From JBMNUL01 sp050946255 (GTDB lineage: Bacteria > Actinomycetota > Coriobacteriia > Coriobacteriales > CADBOM01), in the NCBI GenBank assembly GCA_050946255.1, contig JBMNUL010000066.1, forward strand, positions 1-13,320: a stretch of 13,320 nt of DNA, given 5' to 3'. A program made the position numbers and the translations under genes. The notes below the pieces were generated by a model, which saw nothing but the letters and a program-made list of their open reading frames with translations, was not told the DNA's origin and did no database searches. Positions 6,307 through 13,320 of this stretch are shown here, in pieces; within the stretch, counting starts at the first letter, position 1, and each line of letters opens with the position of its first letter.

Positions 6307-8109
6307 CTAACTTGACGTGCTGTTCGAATCCGATGAGGAGCCACTATCACTACCGGTGTCGCTGCCAGTGTCGGTACCGGTGTCGGTGCCGGTGTCGGTG
6401 CCGGTACCGGTGCTGGTAGACGGGTCGGGACCTTGCGACACTGTGATCGTGACGGTGGTTCCGGCGCTGGCAGTACCAGTGGGACTCTGGGAAATGACAA
6501 TTCCAGATTCAACCGTGTCGGAATATTCGTACTGGGTAGAGACCGAGAACCCGGCATTCGAGAGCGTGGATGTGGCCGCACTCTCGCTATAGCCCACGAC
6601 GCTTGGGATATCCGAGTACTCGGGTCCGAGCGACAGGTAGAACGTGACGGTGGTTCCCTCGTCCACAGTCGTTCCTGCAGCCGGATCCTGGCTCACGACC
6701 AGCCCGGCCGAGACGTTGTTGTCGTAAACCGCGTCACCAACGGCGCTGTTGAGGTTGGCATCCTTGAGGGCGGCCTCCGCCTGCTCAGCTGTCATTCCAG
6801 ACAGGTCTGGCACGTCCGTTTGATTTGCTGGCTGCGGCCCCTGTGATATCACGATGTTGACAGAAGACCCCTCCTGAGCTGTGGAATTAGCGGATGGGCT
6901 CTGCTTCATCACAAGGCCCTCTTCCACGGTATCGCTGTAGTCCTTGGTCACGTCTCCCACTGTGAAGCCGGAATCTTCGATCATCTGCTCGGCTGTCTGC
7001 TGATCTTGGCCCACGACGTTGGGGACGGTTTTCATCCCATTTCCGCCAAAAGCCATGAATGCGGCGAATGCAATGATTGCGACAACGGCAATGATCGCGA
7101 TGATGATGCCGATCTTCTTGCCCTTGCTCATCTTCTTCTTGCCATTGTTGGAAGCAGATGCCGCGCTGCTCGTCACAGGTCTCATGACGCTGGTCTTCGA
7201 TTCGTTTCCATTTGAGGAGAGAACCTGGGTCGCACCAGCCTGACTTGGACTGAGCACCCTGGTTGCGGCTGCGCCATTTTTGAACAGGACCGGCGTCCCG
7301 TTGAGATATCCGTTAAGGGCAGTCCGCATCTCCTCTGCCGAGCCGAATCGATTGGCGGGGTCTTTCTCCATTGCCTTCAGGATGATTGCCTCGAAGTCCG
7401 GGTCGATAGCCGGATTGATCTGGCTGGGAGGAACCGGGTCCTCGTTGACCTGCTTGAGGGCCACCGATATCGCGTCGGGACCTTCGAACGGGAGCCTTCC
7501 GGTTGCGGCCTCGTACATCAGGATTCCAAGGGAATAGAGGTCGGAGGCAGCGGTCGGCACCTTGCCCTGTGCCTGCTCGGGGGAGACGTAGTTGGCGGTG
7601 CCCAGAACAGATCCGGTCTGGGTCATCGTGGAGTTCCCTGCGCGGGCAACACCGAAGTCCATGATCTTGATGTTGCCGTCGGGCTGGATCATTATGTTCT
7701 GCGGCTTGATGTCGCGGTGGATCACGTCGTTGTTGTGCGCGACCGCAAGCCCCGAGCAGATCTGCGCCGTAATCTGGGCGACCTTGCGCTGCTCAATTGC
7801 GCCGCGCTGTGCGATGGCGGTCTTCAGGTCGACACCACGGATGTACTCCATGACGATGTAATATGTGTCACCATCCAGACCCCAGTCGTAGATGTTCACG
7901 ATGTAGGGACTGGACAGGTTGGCAGCTGCCTGAGCCTCTTGACGGAAACGGGCGGCGAATGTTGGGTCTGATGCAAACTGCGGGAGGAGAACCTTCACGG
8001 CATCGATTCTGCCAAGAACCTCGTCTTGGGCCTTGTAGACCTCAGCCATGCCACCGATACCGACCCTCTCGATGATCTTGTATCGGGATGCAATTACTTT
8101 GTTAATCAC
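6307..8109 (-). CDS. pknB: PASTA-domain Ser/Thr protein kinase PknB
   Basis: The GTG start at 8109 gives 600 residues beginning just before the canonical kinase N-terminus (ASRYKIIERVGIGGMAEVYKA). Hanks motifs are all present: glycine loop 17-22, Lys39 (DAVKV), catalytic HRD 131-133 with IKPQN, DFG 151-153, activation-loop Thr161/163/165, and GTANYVSPEQ. A juxtamembrane linker precedes a Lys-rich stop and one helix (about 333-354). Outside are three PASTA repeats (about 360-425, 431-496, 498-562), followed by a Ser/Thr/Asp/Gly-rich tail (563-600). Such kinases bind muropeptides or lipid II through PASTA and phosphorylate wall-synthesis and FHA proteins. It is the last kinase-cluster gene, 185 bp after the SEDS-PBP gene. 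M. tuberculosis PknB has four PASTA units, so three is a family variation. No pknA partner is found. Confidence 0.97.
   Translation of the reverse strand: MINKVIASRYKIIERVGIGGMAEVYKAQDEVLGRIDAVKVLLPQFASDPTFAARFRQEAQAAANLSSPYIVNIYDWGLDGDTYYIVMEYIRGVDLKTAIAQRGAIEQRKVAQITAQICSGLAVAHNNDVIHRDIKPQNIMIQPDGNIKIMDFGVARAGNSTMTQTGSVLGTANYVSPEQAQGKVPTAASDLYSLGILMYEAATGRLPFEGPDAISVALKQVNEDPVPPSQINPAIDPDFEAIILKAMEKDPANRFGSAEEMRTALNGYLNGTPVLFKNGAAATRVLSPSQAGATQVLSSNGNESKTSVMRPVTSSAASASNNGKKKMSKGKKIGIIIAIIAVVAIIAFAAFMAFGGNGMKTVPNVVGQDQQTAEQMIEDSGFTVGDVTKDYSDTVEEGLVMKQSPSANSTAQEGSSVNIVISQGPQPANQTDVPDLSGMTAEQAEAALKDANLNSAVGDAVYDNNVSAGLVVSQDPAAGTTVDEGTTVTFYLSLGPEYSDIPSVVGYSESAATSTLSNAGFSVSTQYEYSDTVESGIVISQSPTGTASAGTTVTITVSQGPDPSTSTGTGTDTGTDTGTDTGSDTGSDSGSSSDSNSTSS
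6352..6411 (-). repeat. 12-bp minisatellite encoding the acidic Thr-Gly tail of PknB
   Basis: Five consecutive 12-bp units, of consensus RCCGGTGTCGGT on the plus strand, encode T/S-D-T-G tetrapeptides on the minus strand. The units differ at a few bases. Because 12 is a multiple of 3, copy-number change would lengthen or shorten the extracellular tail without breaking the frame. Confidence 0.8.
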
Positions 8110-8299
8110 AATTCCAGTCCCTTCACTCTCCCGCTGAAAGCGGAATGGCTCCTTACACCTGCTGCGTTTACTGCTTTGTTTGACGTGTGAGTCACTCGAG
8201 AACTTCGATCGGTTCGGTTGCTTCCGCCACTCGAAGCGGTCGCATTCCCCTCTAGAAGGTCGACTATAGAGATTATAGGTTCTTTTGCCATCTTTTACA
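8110..8299 (-). promoter_or_regulatory. pknB leader with a possible internal promoter and hairpins
   Basis: A perfect minus-strand TATAAT (8272-8277) lies 16 bp downstream of TGTAAA (8294-8299, 3 of 6 consensus bases), at the very end of the SEDS-PBP gene. This would give pknB its own start near 8265 and a leader of about 155 nt. Dyads in the leader are CCGCT/AGCGG (8131-8143), CTTCGA/TCGAAG (8203-8236) and the 9-bp palindrome GTGAGTCAC (8187-8195). AAGGGA about 10 nt before the GTG is the ribosome binding site. A 61-codon frame also spans the gap but uses codons (ATA, CTA, CGA) unlike its neighbours. Confidence 0.4.
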
Positions 8300-11033
8300 G
8301 CGCTCCTAATGCCTGTAAAGAAGTTTCCAGTATGTCAGAGGCTTTATAAGTTGCGGGTGTGGATGTGTCCTCGATGACAATCGCTATCGTGACCTTCTGC
8401 CCATTGGCCGTTGCGGTCCCAATGAACCAGGAGTTGTCGTCGTTCACGCTCGTCTGAGCGGTTCCCGTCTTTCCAACTACCTCTGCGCCTTCAACTTGGG
8501 CTCCGGTTCCAGTACCGCTCTCGACGCACGCCTTCATCGCCTCGTAGACCTGCGATGCTATCTCGGAGCTCGTGACCTCGGCGTAGACCGTAGGCTCGGT
8601 GGTGTCCACGACCTTGCCCGCCTGGGTCTCGATCGTGTCGACCACGTATGGGGTCATGATCGTGCCGTCGTTTGCAATGCATGCGGCGACCATCGCCATC
8701 TGAACGACCGTGGCCTGCGGCCCGGCTGGGCTGTCGTGCTCTCCGACTGGCTGCCCAACCGCTGCCCATGCGGTCTCCCATTCGGTCATCTCGTCTGGGT
8801 CTGGCATCAACGATGTGGCGATGTCGAAGTCGGTGGATATCGTCTGGTTGAATCCGAACGATTCGGCCACGTTAACCAGGTTTTCCGCTCCGAGTTGGTC
8901 TCCAACCTGGGCGAACACGACGTTGCTCGACCAGGCAAAAGCCGTCTCCAAGGTGATGGTGCCGAGGTTGCTCTCCCCTTCGGAGGTGATCTCACCACCG
9001 CCTATCTCTATGGATCCGGGGGAGGAGTACGTCGTGTCGAGCGTCGCGATGTTGAGCTCGAGCGCAGCCGTGAGGGTCACCGTCTTGAACGTGGACCCTG
9101 GGGCATAGAGGCCCTGGGTTGCCCTGTTGAAAAGCGAGTCAGTTGTGTCGGACCCGTCGAACAGATATGACACGTCATTCGGGTCGTATGAAGGCGAAGA
9201 TGCCATCGCCAGGATCTTGCCCGTTTCCGGATCCATTACGACCACGGCGCCGGTCTCGCCTGAGAGCGCGTCCTCAGCTGCCTGCTGGATTCTGGAATCG
9301 ATTGTGAGAATGGCATTGTTCCCGGGGTTGGATCCACCCGACAGCGATGTGATCAAGCTGCTTAAATCATCGTAGTTCTTGTTGCCGGTAAGGGTCTTGT
9401 CAAGTGTGGCCTCGAGTCCGGCCTCCCCATATCTGGTGGAATAGTAGCCGAGCAACTGCGCGGCCATCCTCCCCTGTGGGTACTCTCTGGAGTAATAGCC
9501 GTCTTCGTCCTCAACGGATTCGGCTAAGGTTACACCGTCGGATGTGATGATCGATCCTCTCTGGACCTGTTGATTGTGGGCGATGGTGTGGTTGTTGGTG
9601 GGCATCGACTGGATCTCGTCGGCGCGCACGATCATGATCCCGGTGAGATTGGCGATCAGAAGCGCGAACAGGGCGCAGAACACCACCAGGATCCTAGTGA
9701 GCCTCTTTCCGAGCGCGATTCGCCCGAGCACTCCCTCGTCGAGCCCCTTCGACATTATCGTGAGCTCTGTCTTAGTGCCGGTTGCATCATCTCCAGTGCG
9801 CAAGAGCAGCCCAACGATGATGAAACTGGATATCAGCGAGGAACCACCTTGGCTCATGAAGGGGAGGGTCACTCCGGTCAGCGGGATGAGGCCCGTGACC
9901 CCGCCGACGATAACGAATGCTTGGAATGATATCGATGCCGTGAGGCCTACTGCCGCGAAGGAGTCCACATCGCGCCTTGCCCTAGCTGCGGTGGCAAATC
10001 CCCTGATCGAGAAGAGCACATAGAGGATCAGCACTGCAGAGGCTCCGAGAAGCCCCATTTCCTCGGCGATGGCGGCGAAGATGAAGTCGCTCTCGACGAC
10101 GGGAATCGTGGTGGGCATTCCCTTTCCGATTCCCACTCCGAACAAGCCGCCGTCGGCCATGGAATACAACGCCTGGACGAGCTGGTATCCCTCGTCCTGC
10201 GCATATGCGAACGGGTCGAGCCAGATGGCAATGCGCTGCTGTACATGCGAGAAGGAGAAGTACATGAGAACTGCAGCCGCGGCCGCGATAATCAAGCTCA
10301 CAACCACATAGCTCAGCCTTCCGGTGCAGACGTAGATCATCACCAGGAACAGTCCGAACAGCAGGAGCGCGCTGCCGAGGTCGCGCTCGAAGATAACGAC
10401 CAGCAACGCCAGCACCAGCATGATGACGAGCGGGAAGAGCGTCTTGAAATCCGGGAGGTTGATTCCCAGGACCTTGCGGGACGATACGGAGAGCATCTCC
10501 CTGTTCTCCGCAAGATATGCTGCGAAGAAGATGATTATGAATATCTTGGCGAGCTCTCCGGGTTGGAACGAGAATCCGCCGAAGTTCAGCCAGATCTTGG
10601 AGCCGTAGTGCTCGGTTCCGATAACTGCCGGCAGGAGCAGGAGGACGATACCTATGAGCATTATCGTGTACTTGTATCTGGCGACCGCTGTGATCGATTT
10701 GACGAACACCAGTGTCAGCACCATGAGCAAGATTCCCAAGAACAGCCAGACGAGCTGGTTGGGAGCCAGATCCGGTGCGAGCCTGTACACGAATGCTATG
10801 CCTATGCCGGATAGCGTGTAGGTAATCGGGAGCAGCGCGTTGTCCGAGTTGGGCGCCAACTTGCAGATTGCGAAGTGAGCGGCCAGAAAAGCCAGGAAAA
10901 GCCCCACGGGGATTGCAACTGTCTCAAGGGACAGGGAGGCCCCCTCCGTGACGATGGACATCACGAAGATGATTGCCAGCGCGGGGGTGGCACCCAAGAT
11001 GAGGTATAGCTCTGTGGACCGCCAGTTGAACAT
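8295..11033 (-). CDS. RodA/FtsW (SEDS) glycosyltransferase fused to class B penicillin-binding transpeptidase
   Basis: This 912-residue protein joins two wall enzymes usually encoded by adjacent genes. Residues 1-412 are a multi-pass SEDS polymerase (about ten helices) with FQPGELAK (156-163), ERDLGSALLLFG (216-227) and VESDFIFAAIAEE (313-325). Asp316 matches the essential SEDS aspartate, and a C-terminal FMSQGGSSL motif is at 392-400. A 35-residue cytoplasmic linker leads to a further helix (about 447-467). The PBP part follows: RGSIITSDG (492-500), catalytic Ser647 in STFK (647-650), SSN (702-704) and KTGT (855-858). It polymerises lipid II and cross-links the glycan. An in-frame Met427 could be the ancestral pbpA start, but no convincing ribosome binding site precedes it. 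It begins 15 bp after pstP. Symbols rodA and pbpA both apply, so none is assigned. Confidence 0.96.
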   Translation of the reverse strand: MFNWRSTELYLILGATPALAIIFVMSIVTEGASLSLETVAIPVGLFLAFLAAHFAICKLAPNSDNALLPITYTLSGIGIAFVYRLAPDLAPNQLVWLFLGILLMVLTLVFVKSITAVARYKYTIMLIGIVLLLLPAVIGTEHYGSKIWLNFGGFSFQPGELAKIFIIIFFAAYLAENREMLSVSSRKVLGINLPDFKTLFPLVIMLVLALLVVIFERDLGSALLLFGLFLVMIYVCTGRLSYVVVSLIIAAAAAVLMYFSFSHVQQRIAIWLDPFAYAQDEGYQLVQALYSMADGGLFGVGIGKGMPTTIPVVESDFIFAAIAEEMGLLGASAVLILYVLFSIRGFATAARARRDVDSFAAVGLTASISFQAFVIVGGVTGLIPLTGVTLPFMSQGGSSLISSFIIVGLLLRTGDDATGTKTELTIMSKGLDEGVLGRIALGKRLTRILVVFCALFALLIANLTGIMIVRADEIQSMPTNNHTIAHNQQVQRGSIITSDGVTLAESVEDEDGYYSREYPQGRMAAQLLGYYSTRYGEAGLEATLDKTLTGNKNYDDLSSLITSLSGGSNPGNNAILTIDSRIQQAAEDALSGETGAVVVMDPETGKILAMASSPSYDPNDVSYLFDGSDTTDSLFNRATQGLYAPGSTFKTVTLTAALELNIATLDTTYSSPGSIEIGGGEITSEGESNLGTITLETAFAWSSNVVFAQVGDQLGAENLVNVAESFGFNQTISTDFDIATSLMPDPDEMTEWETAWAAVGQPVGEHDSPAGPQATVVQMAMVAACIANDGTIMTPYVVDTIETQAGKVVDTTEPTVYAEVTSSEIASQVYEAMKACVESGTGTGAQVEGAEVVGKTGTAQTSVNDDNSWFIGTATANGQKVTIAIVIEDTSTPATYKASDILETSLQALGAL

Positions 11034-11048
11034 CTACATCATCCCCGG

Positions 11049-12275
11049 TCAGTTGTTGCCAGATCCGCTCTGGCTGGATTCCGAAGTCGATGAACTCGAG
11101 GTGGAACCAGAGCTTGTAGATGTGGATGATGTGCTGGACGATGTGTCCGTGGTTGTGGACGTGTTCGAGGCGTTAGCTTTCCTCTGGGCGGCCATGGCCT
11201 CGTCCTCCTGGATCTGGATCTTGTAATCCTGGAGGGTGTCCTCGGCGGCATCGAGGGAATCGAACTGGATTCCGTCGTTCAGGCTTTCAGCGACGTTGGA
11301 CTGAAGCTTGTCGACCTCCACGTCTGATGTGTAGTCGTACCACTTGAACTCCATTCCGGCTATGGTGTCGAGCCGGCCGGAATAGACAGCCACGTATCCA
11401 TTCTCGTTTATCAGGAAAGCGGAGTTCCTCACGTAAAGCGCGAACCCCCCGATAGCGCATGCAATCAGCAAAACGGCGATGATCGTGAAGAGCAGCACCG
11501 AGAACCTGCGGGACCTTTTGGCCTGCTGGCTCATCACGGGCTTGGCCTCTGAGATGTTGGCGACGATGACGGTGATGTTGTCCAAGCCCCCGGCCTGCTT
11601 CGCTGCTTGTACGAGCTTGTCTGCAGCGCGCTGGGGATTGGGGGTCTCCACGAGGATGTCCTCGATCTGAGAATGGGAGATCATGGAAGAGAGACCATCC
11701 GAGCAGAGGAGTATCTTGTCGCCCTTCTTCACATCGAATTCGAAGAGGTCCGGCCTCATGTCCGGGTCCGACCCAAGCGCCCTCGTGATGATCGACCTGG
11801 AGGGATGGGTTCTCGCCTCTTCCTCGGTGAGCTGGCCGTTCTCGACCATCGCGGCGATCAGCGAGTGGTCGTGGGTCAGCTGCTCGAGCTTGCCGTTGCG
11901 GAGCCTGTAGGCCCTGGAGTCGCCAACTTGGGCGATCACCATCCTGTCGCCCTCGATGATCGCGGCGGTCATGGTGGCCCCCATGCCCGGGCGGCCCTTG
12001 CCCATGTCCACGCCCTCCATGACGGCGCGGTTGGCAGCCTCCACGGCGGTGCCGAGCTGCTTTGCGTCGGCGAACTCGGGCGCGGTCTTCGACATGGTGT
12101 CGATTGCTATCTGGCTGGCCACTTCCCCCGCTTCCTGGCCACCGATCCCGTCGGCAACCACGAGAAGTGGAAGTTGCACGAGCATCGAGTCCTCGTTCTG
12201 AGCACGAACGCATCCGACGTCGGTCCTCGCGCCAACCGTAATCGGGCCTCTGTCCCTGGCCCTGCTAGCACTCAT
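11049..12275 (-). CDS. pstP: PP2C-type Ser/Thr phosphatase PstP with membrane anchor
   Basis: This 408-residue protein reverses kinase phosphorylation in this cluster. The cytoplasmic PP2C domain (about 11-242) carries the metal-binding motifs RAQNEDS (24-30), ADGIGG (41-46), GDSR (118-121), SDGL (192-195) and LDNITVIV (231-238). The acidic residues Asp29, Asp42, Asp193 and Asp232 are all intact, so it should be active with Mn/Mg. One helix (about 259-281) is followed by an outside segment resembling the PstP extracytoplasmic part (NGYVAVYSGRL), then an about 40-residue Ser/Thr-rich tail (369-408). The ATG overlaps the fhaB stop by 4 bp (ATGA), indicating translational coupling. The SEDS-PBP gene starts 15 bp after the stop. 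Confidence 0.96.
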   Translation of the reverse strand: MSASRARDRGPITVGARTDVGCVRAQNEDSMLVQLPLLVVADGIGGQEAGEVASQIAIDTMSKTAPEFADAKQLGTAVEAANRAVMEGVDMGKGRPGMGATMTAAIIEGDRMVIAQVGDSRAYRLRNGKLEQLTHDHSLIAAMVENGQLTEEEARTHPSRSIITRALGSDPDMRPDLFEFDVKKGDKILLCSDGLSSMISHSQIEDILVETPNPQRAADKLVQAAKQAGGLDNITVIVANISEAKPVMSQQAKRSRRFSVLLFTIIAVLLIACAIGGFALYVRNSAFLINENGYVAVYSGRLDTIAGMEFKWYDYTSDVEVDKLQSNVAESLNDGIQFDSLDAAEDTLQDYKIQIQEDEAMAAQRKANASNTSTTTDTSSSTSSTSTSSGSTSSSSTSESSQSGSGNN

Positions 12276-12685
12276 TCTTTACCCACCCTGATTTCCACGT
12301 CTCCGATGACGATCTCATCGTTGTTGCGAAGGATCGTGGGCTGATTGAGTCTCTGCCCGTTGAGGAGAGTACCGTTGGTGGAGTCGAGGTCCTCTACGAT
12401 GAGGTCCTTGCCCGCAACGGAGAATCTTGCATGTTTTCCAGAGACGAATGAGTCTCCTATTACGATGTCGGCACCTGGAGATCTTCCAACTACCACTGGG
12501 CCTTTCACCCTGATTTTCACCCCAAGGAGCTCCTTGGGTCCACGTTCGACGGTTATATACCAGCCGCGTTCTTTCTTGCGCTGGTCTTTTACTAGGTTGA
12601 CCCCGGTTCTCATCACCGCGAACAGGAACAGGTAGAGCAACGCGATGAGGAGAATCCTGCAGATCCACAGAGCAACGTCAATCAA
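12272..12685 (-). CDS. fhaB: FHA-domain membrane protein FhaB (FipA)
   Basis: The TTG start at 12685 is supported by AAAGGA 6 nt upstream, within the end of fhaA. It lies 3 bp after that gene's TAG. The 137-residue product has an N-terminal hydrophobic helix (about 4-26) followed by a basic linker and one C-terminal FHA domain (about 45-135). Phosphothreonine-binding signatures are GRS (67-69), SGKHA (82-86) and the DSTNGT loop (101-106). FHA domains bind phosphothreonine, and in mycobacteria this protein is a PknA/PknB target linking signalling to division. The stop overlaps pstP by 4 bp. Family and context agree, so the call is firm. Confidence 0.95.
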   Translation of the reverse strand: MIDVALWICRILLIALLYLFLFAVMRTGVNLVKDQRKKERGWYITVERGPKELLGVKIRVKGPVVVGRSPGADIVIGDSFVSGKHARFSVAGKDLIVEDLDSTNGTLLNGQRLNQPTILRNNDEIVIGDVEIRVGKE

Positions 12686-12688
12686 GGG

Positions 12689-13320
12689 CTATCCTTTCTG
12701 GAACAACAGGATCGTGGTGCCGAGGGTGATCTGGTCACCGAAGTGCAGTTTCGCATCGTCGACTTTGTGCCCGTTGACGGATGTTCCGTTGGTGGAGTTC
12801 AGGTCCGTGATGGTCCATGACCCCATGTTGTCGAGGCTCATCCTCGCATGGGCCCTCGAGATGCTGGCATCTGGAATCGAGATATCGCAGGATTCCTCCC
12901 TGCCGATGAGTATGTTGTCGTTCTCGAGGTGGTAGACGTCGCCGGTGCGGGCGTTCACGAGAACGCCTCGTTGTATTCCGTAATTTGCGGCGTGATCCTG
13001 TGCATATTCGTCGTAGCTGGAGTAGCCTCCGGATTCGGAGCGATTGGACGCGGCAGCTCCGGCGATGTGCCCGCCGGCGTGGTTTCCTCCTGCTTCGTAC
13101 TGCTCGTAGTCGACTTCGGAGCCATCGTATCTTTCGAATAAGTCCGCATCTTCATCGGAGGACCCGATTGCATCGAGTCCGGAGAAGTCGATGTCGTCTC
13201 TCTGCTGGTAGTCAATCGCCCTGTCAGACGGGACGCGCGCAACCGACTCGCTCGCCGGTCGGTTCACGGCGCTCTTCTCGTATTTCCTGGCTATGCGGGC
13301 GTTTTCCTCGTTGCTTCGCT
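12689..13320 (-). CDS. fhaA: FhaA-type FHA-domain protein (partial, N-terminus outside the window)
   Basis: The reading frame ends at TAG (12689-12691) and stays open to the window edge. A GTG at 13267 is in frame, but the 17 codons upstream of it are also open and read as a charged helix (RSNEENARIARKYEKSA), so 13267 is unlikely to be the start. About 210 residues are visible: an acidic, Gly/Ser/Tyr-rich linker and a C-terminal FHA domain with IGREESCDISIPD, SRAHARM and the DLNSTNGTSVNG loop. The family normally has an N-terminal DUF3662 domain, expected to lie beyond 13320. The product is cytoplasmic and is thought to recognise phosphothreonine on cluster partners. It is first in the visible operon. 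Confidence 0.93.
   Translation of the reverse strand, partial: RSNEENARIARKYEKSAVNRPASESVARVPSDRAIDYQQRDDIDFSGLDAIGSSDEDADLFERYDGSEVDYEQYEAGGNHAGGHIAGAAASNRSESGGYSSYDEYAQDHAANYGIQRGVLVNARTGDVYHLENDNILIGREESCDISIPDASISRAHARMSLDNMGSWTITDLNSTNGTSVNGHKVDDAKLHFGDQITLGTTILLFQKG

Noticed and set aside
8496..9170. Plus-strand open frame inside the SEDS-PBP gene
   Set aside because: It is antisense to the transpeptidase catalytic region and has no family resemblance.
9600..9760. Assembly frameshift joining rodA and pbpA
   Set aside because: The frame is continuous through the linker with sensible residues and topology, with no stop or shifted homology seen. Raw reads would settle it.
11287..12344. 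Long open frames in other phases or antisense within pstP and fhaB
   Set aside because: They are by-products of GC-rich codon bias. The Arg/His-rich translations show no domains, while the phosphatase and FHA frames carry complete motif sets.

Overview
The window looks chromosomal and actinobacterial, most likely from the class Coriobacteriia. The strongest clue is the right-hand 7 kb. It is the conserved actinobacterial cell-wall and signalling cluster on the minus strand, in the order fhaA - fhaB - pstP - rodA/pbpA - pknB. Moderate GC, GTG and TTG starts, InlB-type and Ltp-type surface proteins and a stand-alone FAD oxidoreductase fit gut or oral Coriobacteriia, but the species cannot be read from the sequence.

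Left part (1-5313). A plus-strand iron-type alcohol dehydrogenase has its own promoter and a perfect dyad over the -35 box. It converges on a minus-strand, single-pass membrane protein (1457-3247) with a low-complexity cytoplasmic N-terminus, two InlB/Listeria-Bacteroides-type repeats and two C-terminal Ltp repeats. A 375-bp divergent intergenic region carries an 11-bp inverted repeat, a perfect tandem 20-bp repeat and a TATAAT promoter. A plus-strand FAD-dependent oxidoreductase (3623-5071) follows. A 239-bp convergent spacer with hairpins and short repeats ends this part.

Right part (5311-13320, all minus strand, so transcription runs from high to low coordinates). FhaA is cut by the window edge. 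FhaB, PP2C phosphatase and the SEDS-PBP gene are packed with 3-15 bp gaps or a 4-bp ATGA overlap. The SEDS glycosyltransferase (RodA/FtsW) and the class B transpeptidase (PbpA), normally two genes, are here one 912-residue protein. A 185-bp leader with a possible internal promoter precedes the PASTA kinase PknB. No pknA-like kinase is present between pbpA and pknB. Two related structured hairpins separate pknB from a small membrane protein (5311-6150), which is a paralogue of the InlB part of the 1457-3247 protein.

Functional picture (family knowledge plus inference). PknB senses the wall through its PASTA repeats and phosphorylates FHA partners and cell-wall enzymes, PstP reverses this, and the SEDS-PBP fusion polymerises and cross-links peptidoglycan. 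The membrane protein next to pknB may be a further surface or signalling component, but this is only suggested by position. No RNA genes, mobile elements or CRISPR arrays were recognised.
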